Notes: generated by a model from the letters alone, not told the origin. Shown: positions 1 to 7,723, counted from the stretch's first letter. The stretch: 15,919 nt of DNA from CAG-1031 sp964556785 (GCA_964556785.1 CAZKXM010000043.1:1-15919), one strand, 5' to 3'. Numbers and translations are program-made.

Positions 1-2
1 AG

Positions 3-203
3 GCTGCCAAGAGCGCTGTCTGCAAGATCAACATTGACTCCGACAGCCGTCTGGCCATGACCGCCGCCGTGCGCAAGGTTTTCGCAACCCAGCCCTCTGA
101 GTTCGATCCCCGCAAGTATCTCGGCCCGGCCCGCGATGAAATGGAACGTCTTTACCGTCACAAGATCACCAATGTGCTCGGTAGCGACGGCAAGGCCGAA
201 TAA
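3..203 (+). CDS. fba: Class II fructose-bisphosphate aldolase, C-terminal end (partial)
   Basis: Only the last 66 residues and the stop codon are in the window; the gene begins upstream. The product would cleave fructose-1,6-bisphosphate to DHAP and glyceraldehyde-3-phosphate (and the reverse) in cytosolic glycolysis and gluconeogenesis. The visible tail reads VCKINIDSDSRLAMTAAVRK and then FDPRKYLGPARDEMERLY, ending in GSDGKAE. In class II aldolases the KINIDSDSRLA segment is a conserved substrate-phosphate-binding strand, and the FDPRKYLGPAR block is typical of the longer Bacteroidales enzymes. The zinc ligands lie upstream and cannot be checked. The next gene encodes fructose-1,6-bisphosphatase, the following step of gluconeogenesis. 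A strong hairpin terminator just after the stop indicates that transcription of this gene ends here. Confidence 0.9.
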   Translation, partial: AAKSAVCKINIDSDSRLAMTAAVRKVFATQPSEFDPRKYLGPARDEMERLYRHKITNVLGSDGKAE

Positions 204-229
204 TTTGAAGCTCACTGAACATCATACTG

Positions 230-258
230 AAAAGCCCGCAACCGCGGGCTTTTCTTTT
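230..258 (+). terminator. Intrinsic terminator after fba
   Basis: The arms AAAAGCCCGC (230-239) and GCGGGCTTTT (244-253) pair perfectly over 10 bp around the tetraloop AACC. A T-rich tail (CTTTTG) follows. It lies 26 bases after the aldolase stop codon. The A-run on the left arm means it could also work in the opposite direction. Confidence 0.9.
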
Positions 259-308
259 GTAGAGACTTATTCATTTTAACGGGTGAAAATTTCGCGGGGT
301 CACTCTTT

Positions 309-340
309 TTTGCCATATTTGCGCACGCACTCTATCTTTT
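309..340 (+). promoter_or_regulatory. Possible promoter of fbp
   Basis: TTTG at 309-312 could serve as the -33 element. After a 20-bp spacer, TATCTTTT (333-340) matches the Bacteroidetes -7 consensus TAnnTTTG at all but its last base. If used, transcription would start only a few bases before the ATG at 349, giving an almost leaderless mRNA. That is unusual, so the assignment is weak. Confidence 0.3.
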
Positions 341-348
341 ATCTAACC

Positions 349-2363
349 ATGACTCAGGATACGAATCTCTCCGTTACTGAAAAACAGCTTTCAGAGGCCG
401 ACCGCCGGGTGCTCGAACTGCTTTCGCGCGATTTCGGCTCAATCAGCGCCGCCTCAACAGAGATCATCAATCTGGAGGCTATCCTCAACCTTCCGAAGGG
501 ACGGAGCATTTTGTGGCCGACATTCACGGTGAACACGAAGCGTTCAGGCATATTCTTAAAAACGCTTCGGGCAACATAAAGCGTAAGGTGATTGAAATTT
601 ACGGCCACACCATGCGTGAGTCGGAAATCACCGAACTCTGCTCGCTGATCTATTATCCCGAGCAAAAGCTCGAATACATGCGCGAGGAGGAGGAGAATCT
701 CAACGATTTCTATAACATCACGCTCCACCGGCTGGTGAAGGTGCTTCAGACAGTGTCGTCGAAATACACCCGCTCAAAGGTGCGCAAAGCCCTGCCGCGC
801 GAGTTTGCCTACATCATCGAGGAGCTGCTCCACGAGGCGCCTTCGGGGGAGAGCAAGCAGCTTTACTACAGCCGCATCGTCGAAACGATCATATCAACCG
901 GTCAGGCCGACGAGTTCATCATTGCGATCTGCAATGTGATCCAGCGCCTGAGCATCGATCAGCTTCACATTCTGGGCGATATCTACGACCGCGGCCCGGG
1001 TGCGCATATAATCATGGACACCCTTCTCGACTACAAGGACTTCGACATGCAATGGGGCAACCACGACGCTCTGTGGATGGGCGCCGCTGCGGGCAACGAC
1101 TGCTGCATAGCCAATGTGCTCCGCATATCGTTGCGCTACGGCAACATGGCCACTCTTGAGGATGGCTACGGCATAAACCTTGTTCCGCTGGCCACATTTG
1201 CCATGGAGACCTATGCCGACGATCCATGTGAAGTGTTCAATCCCAAACTTGATCCCGGCAATCCGGCCGACAACCCCAAAAACCGGGTTTTCATGGCCAA
1301 GATGCACAAGGCTATGTCGGTGATCCAGTTCAAGCTCGAAGGGCAGATGATTGACTCACACCCCGAGTGGGGGATGAGTGCACGCAAACTGCTCGACAAG
1401 ATTGACCGCGAGAAGGGGACCGTGACGATCGACGGGGTGACTTACGATATGCTCGACAAGAGTCTTCCGACAGTCGATCCTGCCGATCCTTACCGCCTCA
1501 CCCCTGAGGAGCAGCAGCTCGTCGAGAAGCTCCACCATTCGTTTATGGTGAGCGACAAGCTCGCCCGCCACATGAACATCTTCTTTTCGCACGGATGCAT
1601 GTATTCGATTGTCAACGGCAGCCTTCTCTTTCACGCGTCGGTGCCTCTCAACGCCGACGGATCGCTGAAGGAGGTGGAGGTGATGGGTCGCCGCTACAAA
1701 GGGCGCGATCTGCTTCACAATATAGGGATGCTGATGCGCGCAGCCTTTAACCGTGACACCCCCGAGTCGGTGCGTCGCTATGCGCGCGACTATTATTGGT
1801 ACCTGTGGTGCGGACCCGATTCGCCCTTGTTTGACAAACATGCCATGACCACCTTCGAGCGCTACTTCATCGCCGACAAAGCCACTCATGAGGAACGCAA
1901 AGGCCACTATTACCTGCTGCGCGACAATGAGCAGGTGATCGACTCGATTCTCGATGCTTTCGAGGTCAAGGGGCGTCACCGCCACATCATCAACGGTCAT
2001 GTGCCCGTGAAGGTTGGCAAGGGGGAGCAGCCTGTGCGCGCCGGAGGTAAGCTGATGATCATTGACGGCGGATTCTCGCGTGCATATCATCGCACCACCG
2101 GAATTGCCGGCTACACTCTCGTCTATCATTCACGCGGCTTCCAGATTGTGCAGCACGAGCCGTTCTCGTCAACCGAGGAGGCTATCCGTAAAGGTTTGGA
2201 TATCAAGTCAACAACTCAATTGGTGGAATTGAGCCAGAACCGTGTGAGAGTGCGCGACACCGACAAAGGTCTCGAACTGCAGGCTCAGATCGACGAACTC
2301 CGTGCACTGCTGCGGGCTTATCGCCATGGCATCATCAAGGAGCGCACTCCGGCCAAGCCTTGA
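349..2363 (+). CDS. fbp: Class III fructose-1,6-bisphosphatase, frame broken near position 500
   Basis: The product would hydrolyse fructose-1,6-bisphosphate to fructose-6-phosphate, the committed step of gluconeogenesis, as a cytosolic metal-dependent phosphatase of the calcineurin-like class III family. The N-terminal 50 residues (MTQDTNLSVTEKQ to LNLPK) lie in one frame from the ATG at 349. The rest (TEHFVADIHGEHEAF onward) lies in another frame entered at 501. Restoring one base gives 671 aa, the usual length of the Firmicutes class III enzymes. Metal-site motifs in corrected numbering are DIHGE (58-62), GDIYDRGP (210-217), GNHD (237-240) and a C-terminal NGHVPVKVGKGEQP segment (about 548-563). 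Without frame correction, the only long open frame starts at a GTG at 513 and loses 55 residues but keeps the first metal motif. The body shows no other damage, which suggests a recent lesion or a sequencing or assembly error. The neighbour upstream is fba. Family identity is very secure; whether it is functional is not. Confidence 0.9.
496..504 (+). other. Single-base frameshift site in fbp
   Basis: The upstream frame reads AAG GGA CGG AGC; the conserved downstream frame reads ACG GAG CAT TTT GTG GCC GAC from 501. The expected protein is LPKGTEHFVADIHGE, so one base is missing between G500 and A501. A GGG run that should be GGGG would explain it. No canonical X XXY YYZ slippery heptamer is present, so programmed frameshifting is not supported. 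The alternatives are a real deletion or a sequencing or assembly error. Confidence 0.85.
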
Positions 2364-2387
2364 AAAAGTCAAAATTGCACACTTTTT
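2363..2387 (+). terminator. Weak A/T hairpin after fbp, possible terminator
   Basis: AAAAAGT (2363-2369) and ACTTTTT (2381-2387) are perfect inverted repeats with an 11-base loop, immediately at the fbp stop codon, and end in a T-run. The stem is short and nearly all A/T, so it would be a poor terminator alone. Its right arm overlaps the adjacent TTGTTAAC repeat by two bases. Confidence 0.3.
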
Positions 2388-2405
2388 GTTAACGTAGGTT
2401 AACAA
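2386..2405. repeat. Inverted repeat TTGTTAAC-GTAG-GTTAACAA
   Basis: TTGTTAAC (2386-2393) and GTTAACAA (2398-2405) form a perfect 8-bp inverted repeat around GTAG. Two more GTTAAC hexamers lie at 2430-2435 and 2484-2489, the last overlapping the -7 promoter element. The layout looks like an operator array for a dimeric DNA-binding protein, but no regulator is encoded nearby. Confidence 0.6.
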
Positions 2406-2461
2406 CCTGACACTGTTCGGCCAAAGGATGTTAACCCTTGGGGAGATTTTGCATGTGGCGC

Positions 2462-2493
2462 TGTTATAATAGTGTCTAATAGCGTTAACTTTG
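2462..2493 (+). promoter_or_regulatory. Probable promoter of the acyl-CoA synthetase gene
   Basis: TAACTTTG at 2486-2493 is an exact match to the Bacteroidetes -7 consensus TAnnTTTG, 33 bp before the ATG at 2527. The -33 region, 20 bp upstream (TGTTA, 2462-2466), is only a poor match to TTTG. The -7 box overlaps a GTTAAC hexamer, so a factor binding that hexamer would block RNA polymerase. Confidence 0.6.
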
Positions 2494-2526
2494 CGCCGTT
2501 TGTTTTTTGTTAAAAAACATTGATTT

Positions 2527-4335
2527 ATGCAGAATATCCTCACTCATCTCATTGGCAGTCAGGCGCTACGCCATCCTCAGCGCGAAGCATTATACCGTCG
2601 CCTCCCCGACGGACAGTGGAGCCCTGTCAGCTGGAAGGAGTTTGAGACGAGGGTCGACACAGCAGCATGCTCGCTGATGCTTTCAGGGATTGTGCCGCAA
2701 ACCATGATTGCTGTGTTTTCGGCCAACCGGCCCGAATGTATCACGGTTGATTTTGCCGCTTATGCCAACAGGGCAGTCCCCGTATCGATCTATTCAACCT
2801 CATCGCTCGATCAGGTTGTGTATATTGTCAACGACACCCGCGCCAGGATTCTCTTTGCCGGCAATGCCGGGCAGCTTGCGATCGCCCGCAGCGCAATGGA
2901 GCGGTGTGAATCGCTTGAGCTGGTGGTGTGTTTCGACGCTATCGAGGATCCTGATGCGGCAGCCGATAGCCGGGTGATGACCTACACCGATTTCCTTGCT
3001 CTCGGCGAAAGGGCCGATGCAGATACGCACAGCGAGATCGAGGCGCGCCGGGCTGCCGCCACCCCTGATGACATAGCGACGCTGATCTACACCTCGGGCA
3101 CCACAGGTGAGCCCAAGGGGGCTGTGCTTCCACACTCTTGTTTCGATGCCGTTATGGCTATCCACAAGGAGCGCCTGACGATGCTCAGCGATGCCGATAC
3201 ATCGGTGTCGTTTCTTCCGTTGAGTCATATTTTCGAAAAGGCATGGACCTACTTCTGTCTCTTTATGTCGATGCGTGTGTGGATTGCCGAAGACCCGCGT
3301 GAAATCCAGCAGACACTCTGCGAGGTGCGCCCCACGTGCATGTGTGCCGTACCCCGTTTCTGGGAGAAGGTCTATGCCGGTGTGCAGGAGAAGATCGCCG
3401 GGATGGGCCGTGTGCAGAGAGCAGTGGTGAAGCGTGCCCTCAAGGTGGGGCGTCGCCGCAACCTGACGTATGTGCGTACCGGCCGACGTGTTCCCCGGCT
3501 CCTTGAGGCTGAATACAGGTTCTATGACAGGCGAGTGTTCGGGCTGTTGCGACACACCGTAGGCATTGACCGCGGCAACCTTTTTCCCACAGCAGGCGCC
3601 CCGCTGTCTGACGGCATTACCGAGTTTTTGCTTTCGTGCGGCATCCCGGTGGTGATCGGCTACGGCCTGTCGGAAACCACGGCCACTGTAACATGCTACC
3701 CGCAAGTCGACTATGAGATCGGCACTGTCGGCACACCCATGCCTGAGGTGGAGGTGAAGATAGGCGACAACAACGAAATACTCGTCAAGGGTCCCACCGT
3801 GATGCGCGGTTATTATAACAAGCCCGAGGCCACTGCCGAGGCGTTTACTGCCGACGGATGGTTCCGCACCGGCGATGCCGGACGCATAGACAGCCACGGA
3901 GCGCTGATCCTCACCGAGCGCATCAAGGACCTTTTCAAGACATCCAACGGAAAATATATCGCGCCGCAGGCCATCGAGAGCCGCCTTGGCGAAGACAAGT
4001 TTGTGGAGCAGGTGGCGGTTATAGGCGACCGCCGTAAGTATGTCACCGCCATTATCGTGCCGGCGTTTGCGGCCCTGAAGGAGTATGCCGCCCGCCATCA
4101 CATCAGTTACAGCACGATCGACGATCTGGTGAAGAATGCCGATATCCGCAAGATGATAGGCGAACGGATCGAAAAACTCCAGCAGGGGCTGCCGAACTTC
4201 GAGAAGGTCAAGAAATTCACCCTGCTTCCGCGCGAGTTCAGCATGGAGGCCGGCGAGCTCACCAACACCCTCAAGCTGCGGCGCCCTGTTATTGCCTCAC
4301 GCTATGCCAATGAGATTGAGGCGATGTATGTGTGA
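2527..4335 (+). CDS. fadD: Long-chain fatty acid-CoA ligase (AMP-binding family)
   Basis: The product would activate long-chain fatty acids with ATP and CoA through an acyl-adenylate, at or near the inner membrane, for lipid synthesis or acyl recycling. It has 602 aa, normal for the bacterial long-chain group (COG1022 type). Motifs in order are the P-loop TSGTTGEPKG (about 188-197), SFLPLSHIFEK (about 229-239), the adenylate motif YGLSETT (379-385), GWFRTGD (about 444-450) and the hinge and C-terminal block RIKDLFKTSNGKYIAPQAIE (about 464-483). The P-loop and both adenylate motifs are intact. There is no signal peptide. Start: ATG at 2527, 33 bp after an exact -7 element; no Shine-Dalgarno, as usual in this phylum. 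It appears monocistronic, since a promoter-palindrome region separates it from asd. Natural chain-length preference cannot be read from sequence. Confidence 0.9.
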   Translation: MQNILTHLIGSQALRHPQREALYRRLPDGQWSPVSWKEFETRVDTAACSLMLSGIVPQTMIAVFSANRPECITVDFAAYANRAVPVSIYSTSSLDQVVYIVNDTRARILFAGNAGQLAIARSAMERCESLELVVCFDAIEDPDAAADSRVMTYTDFLALGERADADTHSEIEARRAAATPDDIATLIYTSGTTGEPKGAVLPHSCFDAVMAIHKERLTMLSDADTSVSFLPLSHIFEKAWTYFCLFMSMRVWIAEDPREIQQTLCEVRPTCMCAVPRFWEKVYAGVQEKIAGMGRVQRAVVKRALKVGRRRNLTYVRTGRRVPRLLEAEYRFYDRRVFGLLRHTVGIDRGNLFPTAGAPLSDGITEFLLSCGIPVVIGYGLSETTATVTCYPQVDYEIGTVGTPMPEVEVKIGDNNEILVKGPTVMRGYYNKPEATAEAFTADGWFRTGDAGRIDSHGALILTERIKDLFKTSNGKYIAPQAIESRLGEDKFVEQVAVIGDRRKYVTAIIVPAFAALKEYAARHHISYSTIDDLVKNADIRKMIGERIEKLQQGLPNFEKVKKFTLLPREFSMEAGELTNTLKLRRPVIASRYANEIEAMYV

Positions 4336-4354
4336 CATATTCACTGATAATTCT

Positions 4355-4362
4355 TAACTTTG
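4355..4362 (+). promoter_or_regulatory. Probable -7 promoter element for asd operon
   Basis: TAACTTTG matches TAnnTTTG exactly and lies 88 bp before the asd ATG. No good TTTG -33 element is visible 19-20 bp upstream. Its last four bases (TTTG) are the first bases of the 36-bp palindrome that follows, so promoter and palindrome cannot be separated. The leader after it is pyrimidine-rich with no Shine-Dalgarno. Confidence 0.5.
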
Positions 4363-4394
4363 CGGGGAGAAACAGCGCTGTTTCTCCCCGCAAA
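4359..4394. repeat. 36-bp perfect palindrome between fadD and asd
   Basis: The arms TTTGCGGGGAGAAACAGC (4359-4376) and GCTGTTTCTCCCCGCAAA (4377-4394) are exact reverse complements with no spacer. No T-run follows on either strand (AAGTGTTAAG on plus, GTTAAGAATT on minus), so it is not a standard intrinsic terminator. It may be a large operator, or an RNA hairpin that acts on read-through from fadD. Confidence 0.85.
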
Positions 4395-4450
4395 AGTGTT
4401 AAGTAACCCTGATTTCTCATTTTCCACATCATTTCACTCCTCACTGACCT

Positions 4451-5476
4451 ATGAATGTAGCGATTGTTGGCGCCAGCGGCGCCGTCGGCCAGGAATTTAT
4501 GCGAGTGCTCTCCGAGCGACCCTTCCCCATTGACGAGCTGCGCCTTTTCGGCTCGGAACGCAGTGCCGGGCGCCGTTATGAGTTCAGAGGGCGTGAACTG
4601 ACGGTGGAACTCCTCACCGATGCCGACCCTGACCTGTTCAAGGGGGTCGATATCGCGTTTACGTCGGCCGGCGCAGGCACATCGAAGCGTTATGCCGATC
4701 TGATCACACGCCACGGTGCGCTGATGATCGACAATTCGAGCGCGTTCCGCATGGACGACGATGTGCCTCTGGTGGTGCCTGAGGTGAATGGGGAGGATGC
4801 CTTCAACACCCCACGCAACATCATTGCCAATCCTAACTGCACCACCATCCAGATGGTGGTTGCCCTGAAACCGATCAACGATCTTTCGCCGATCAAGGCC
4901 GTGCACGTAGCCACCTATCAGGCGGCGAGCGGTGCCGGAGCTGCCGCTATGGACGAGCTTGTGGAGCAGCATGCCGCCCTTGCCCGCGGCGAGGAGGCGA
5001 AAGTGAGCAAGTTTGCCCACCAGCTGGCCTACAACGTGATCCCTCATGTGGATCTGTTTCAGGACAACGGCTACACCAAGGAGGAGATGAAAATGTTTAA
5101 CGAGACACGGAAAATCATGCATGCGCCGCAAATCCGTGTGAGCGCAACCTGTGTCCGTGTGCCCGTGATGCGCGCCCACAGCGAGGCTGTGTGGTGTGTC
5201 ACCGAGAGCCCGCTGTCAATCGAGCAGGTTGCCGACGCGTTCCGCAGTGCCGAGGGGCTCGTTTATGTCGACGATCCCGCCACCAACACCTATCCCATGC
5301 CTTTGGATGTCGCCGGGGCCGATCCCGTTTATGTTGGCCGTTTGCGCAAGGATCTTGCCGATGACTGCGGCCTGACATTCTGGGTTGTAGGCGACCAGAT
5401 CAAGAAAGGTGCCGCGCTCAATGCGGTTCAGATTGCCGAATATCTGATTGCCAACGGCCGGTGGGATAAAGCCTGA
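4451..5476 (+). CDS. asd: Aspartate-semialdehyde dehydrogenase
   Basis: The product reduces aspartyl-4-phosphate to aspartate-4-semialdehyde with NADPH. This is the branch point toward lysine and diaminopimelate (for peptidoglycan), threonine and methionine; it is cytosolic. It has 341 aa, a normal length. It opens with the Rossmann motif VGASGAVGQ (residues 6-14). NPNCTT carries the catalytic cysteine C130. ASGAGAAAMDEL is a conserved loop, and RVPVMRAHSEAV carries the catalytic histidine H243. The C-terminal DQIKKGAALNAVQIAEYL is a family signature. All key residues are present. Start: the ATG at 4451 places the Rossmann motif at the very N-terminus, as expected. The antiporter gene starts 5 bp after the stop, so the two are probably co-transcribed. 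Confidence 0.96.
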   Translation: MNVAIVGASGAVGQEFMRVLSERPFPIDELRLFGSERSAGRRYEFRGRELTVELLTDADPDLFKGVDIAFTSAGAGTSKRYADLITRHGALMIDNSSAFRMDDDVPLVVPEVNGEDAFNTPRNIIANPNCTTIQMVVALKPINDLSPIKAVHVATYQAASGAGAAAMDELVEQHAALARGEEAKVSKFAHQLAYNVIPHVDLFQDNGYTKEEMKMFNETRKIMHAPQIRVSATCVRVPVMRAHSEAVWCVTESPLSIEQVADAFRSAEGLVYVDDPATNTYPMPLDVAGADPVYVGRLRKDLADDCGLTFWVVGDQIKKGAALNAVQIAEYLIANGRWDKA

Positions 5477-5481
5477 CGCCG

Positions 5482-7605
5482 ATGCTCGCCGCCGCAGCTC
5501 CTCTGGTCACCGGTCCGGTGGCGATATTTTTCGTGGTACTCGGAATCATTCTCCTTGTGCCGCTCATTCTGCAGCGCCTTAAGATTCCCTATGTCATCGG
5601 CCTGATTCTTGCCGGTGTGGCTGTGGGGCCCTACGGATTCAACATCCTCGCCCGCGACATGAGTTTCGAGGTTTTCGGGCAGGTGGGTATTCTCTACCTT
5701 ATGTTTCTGGCCGGTCTTGAGATCGACATGTACAATCTCAAGAAAAACCTCAGCAAAGGCTTGACATTCGGTTTCCTGACTTTTATAATTCCGCTCGGGC
5801 TCGGCATGATTGCCGCCGTGGCTTTCCTGAAGCTCGATCTGCTTGCAGGCACCCTGTTGGCGTCGATGTTCGCGGCACACACCTTGCTGGCCTACCCGAT
5901 TGCATCGCGCTTCGGCCTTGCAAAGTCGAAGCCTGTCGTGATTGCCGTTGCCGGAACGATTGTGGCCGTTATCGGATCACTGATCGTTGTGGCGGCTGTG
6001 GGCGGTGTTTGCCGTGAAGGAGTTTTCAATCTCGGGGCCACATTGCGGCTTCTGCTCTATCTGGCGGTGTTCTGCGTGCTGGTGATCTACCTCTATCCCA
6101 GGATAACGCGATGGTTCTTCAAGCGTTACAACGACCGAATAGCCCAGTTTATCTATGTGCTGGCGATGGTGTTTCTGGCGGCGGTAGTTGCTCAGGCTCT
6201 GGGCATCGAGAGTGTGTTCGGAGCATTTTTTGCCGGACTTGTGCTCAACCGTTTCGTGCCGGCCCGCTCGCCGCTGATGACGAGGCTGGAGTTTGTCGGC
6301 AACGCCATTTTCATTCCTTACTTTCTGATCGGTGTCGGCATGCTGATAAATGTCGGGGTGCTGACCCGCGGCTGGGGCACTCTCTATGTCGCGGGAGTGA
6401 TGTCGGCCGTGGCCATGTCGTCAAAATGGATAGCGGCGTGGTTCACGCAGATAATTTTCAGGCTGCGGTCGCTTGACCGCTCAATGATCTATCAGCTCTC
6501 CAACGCTCACACGGCAGTTGCTCTCGCCGTTGTATCGATCGGTTACAACATGGGTCTTTTCAGCGAGGAGTTGCTCAACGGAACCGTGGTGATGATTCTG
6601 GTGACATGCACAGTGTCGTCGCTCGGCACCGAATATGCCTCAAAACGCCTCCGCCTGCTGCAGCTTAGCGAAGATACCGAGCGCACAATCGAAGATGGCA
6701 AGCGGCAACCGCCCCACACCCTGATCACGGTGTCAAACCCCCTCACGGCGCCGCAGCTGGTTGACTTCGCCCTGCTGATGCGCGGCAGCGACACGCCCGA
6801 CAGCCGTCTGTATGCCCTGCATGTGCGCAGCGACAACTCTGCGGCATCGCGTGCCGCCGGGCAGCGCACTCTCGAGCTCGCCGAACGTGCCGCGGCAACC
6901 GTCGACGCCCGCATCGAGCTGCTGGAGCGTTACGACATGAACTTCGTCACGGGAGTTGTCAACACTGTGGCCGAGCGCGACATCACCGAGCTCATCATAG
7001 GGCTGCACAGGCGCTCGAATGTGATCGACTCGTTTTTCGGAAGCAAGATCGAGCAGCTGGTCAAGTCAACATCGAAGATGGTGGTGATAACGCGCTGTTT
7101 CATCCCGGTCAACACCGTGACGAGGATTGTGGTTGTGGTGCCCACGAAGGCGCAATATGAGAGCGGTTTCCGCCGGTGGGTCGAGGCGCTTGCGTCGCTC
7201 GCCCGCGAACTCGGATGCCGCATAATCTTCCATTCGGCCGAGGGAACGTGGAAACTGATCCGCTACATTATCGCTGCCGGGCGCTTCGATGTCAGGGCCG
7301 AACACGTCAGGATGGACGGATGGGACGATTTTGTGCTGATAACCAATCAGGTCAACGACGACGACCTGTTTGTTATGGTGACTTCGCGCCGCGCGTCGGT
7401 GTCGTTTGATTCCGACATGGACGGCCTTCCCGATTTCATGCAGCGATACTACGCGCAAAACAATCTTGTGGTGATCTACCCCGAGCAGACCGATGTCGAT
7501 CCTGATCTCGAAACAATGTCGAGCGTCATGCTGGCCGACTTCGAGACCGCGCCCACCCCGCTGTGGCTTAAGTTCCGCGCGTTCCTCAGGCGCTTCCATC
7601 TCTGA
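5482..7605 (+). CDS. CPA2-family cation/proton antiporter with USP-like C-terminal region
   Basis: This is an inner-membrane transporter of the monovalent cation:proton antiporter-2 type (Kef/NapA-like), 707 aa. Residues 12-385 contain about 11-12 hydrophobic segments. Recognisable family blocks are YVIGLILAGVAVGPYG (37-52), LYLMFLAGLEIDM (71-83), HTLLAYPIASRFG (133-145), ESVFGAFFAGLVLNRF (243-258), FLIGVGMLIN (281-290) and HTAVALAVVSIGYNMG (343-358). From about residue 400 the protein is soluble. Residues 410-540 resemble a universal stress protein (LITVSNP, then a region ending TSKMVVITRCF), and residues 545-700 look like a second related repeat (TRIVVVVPTK). Such tails usually regulate transport by nucleotide or second-messenger binding. 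Oddity: the segment AGTIVAVIGS (157-166) carries no aspartate where relatives usually have one. The transported ion cannot be deduced. It starts 5 bp after asd. Confidence 0.85.
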   Translation: MLAAAAPLVTGPVAIFFVVLGIILLVPLILQRLKIPYVIGLILAGVAVGPYGFNILARDMSFEVFGQVGILYLMFLAGLEIDMYNLKKNLSKGLTFGFLTFIIPLGLGMIAAVAFLKLDLLAGTLLASMFAAHTLLAYPIASRFGLAKSKPVVIAVAGTIVAVIGSLIVVAAVGGVCREGVFNLGATLRLLLYLAVFCVLVIYLYPRITRWFFKRYNDRIAQFIYVLAMVFLAAVVAQALGIESVFGAFFAGLVLNRFVPARSPLMTRLEFVGNAIFIPYFLIGVGMLINVGVLTRGWGTLYVAGVMSAVAMSSKWIAAWFTQIIFRLRSLDRSMIYQLSNAHTAVALAVVSIGYNMGLFSEELLNGTVVMILVTCTVSSLGTEYASKRLRLLQLSEDTERTIEDGKRQPPHTLITVSNPLTAPQLVDFALLMRGSDTPDSRLYALHVRSDNSAASRAAGQRTLELAERAAATVDARIELLERYDMNFVTGVVNTVAERDITELIIGLHRRSNVIDSFFGSKIEQLVKSTSKMVVITRCFIPVNTVTRIVVVVPTKAQYESGFRRWVEALASLARELGCRIIFHSAEGTWKLIRYIIAAGRFDVRAEHVRMDGWDDFVLITNQVNDDDLFVMVTSRRASVSFDSDMDGLPDFMQRYYAQNNLVVIYPEQTDVDPDLETMSSVMLADFETAPTPLWLKFRAFLRRFHL

Positions 7606-7623
7606 CAGGGAAATGAACAAAAA

Positions 7624-7651
7624 CCGCCGAAGGCTTCACAGTCTCCGGCGG
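7624..7651. terminator. GC-rich hairpin after the antiporter gene
   Basis: CCGCCGAAG (7624-7632) pairs with CTCCGGCGG (7643-7651) over 9 positions with one mismatch. No T-run follows on the plus strand, but an A-run precedes it (ACAAAAA). It would therefore read as a classical terminator only on the minus strand. It is likely an imperfect 3' end signal for the asd-antiporter transcript. Confidence 0.4.
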
Positions 7652-7681
7652 CGTCACGTTCATTGGGAAAATCTTCTATCG

Positions 7682-7722
7682 GAATGCAACATCCGGATCG
7701 ATCCGGATTGGAATTTGCATTC
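7682..7722. repeat. Nested inverted repeats
   Basis: The inner palindrome is ATCCGGATCGATCCGGAT (7691-7708), exact over 18 bp. The outer arms are GAATGCAA (7682-7689) and TTGCATTC (7715-7722), also exact. The sequence after the outer arm (ATTTTAG) is only weakly T-rich. It could end the upstream transcript or bind a dimeric protein. Confidence 0.6.
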
Positions 7723-7723
7723 A

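Noticed and set aside
496..507. Programmed -1 ribosomal frameshift in fbp
   Set aside because: Slipping back one base after GGA would give the right protein, but there is no X XXY YYZ slippery heptamer and no obvious downstream stimulatory hairpin, and I know of no frameshifting in this family.
283..579. 98-codon plus-strand frame as a separate small gene
   Set aside because: Its residues from the ATG at 349 to about 500 are the N-terminus of the class III FBPase; the tail after 501 is out-of-frame reading of the same gene.
1356..2129. 257-codon minus-strand frame opposite fbp
   Set aside because: Shadow of the FBPase metal-site region, with no motif or start context of its own.
2800..4101. 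433-codon minus-strand open frame opposite the acyl-CoA synthetase
   Set aside because: It is a shadow of a highly conserved plus-strand gene in GC-rich DNA; its translation shows no domain or motif.
4359..4394. Palindrome as a normal intrinsic terminator of fadD
   Set aside because: The arms meet with no loop and no T-run follows on either strand; it also overlaps a promoter element.
4289..5179. 296-codon minus-strand frame opposite asd
   Set aside because: The asd frame carries all catalytic motifs; the antisense translation is His/Gly/Arg-rich with no recognisable family.
7066..7620. 184-codon minus-strand frame opposite the end of the antiporter gene
   Set aside because: It lies almost wholly inside the USP-like coding region, and its translation has no recognisable features.
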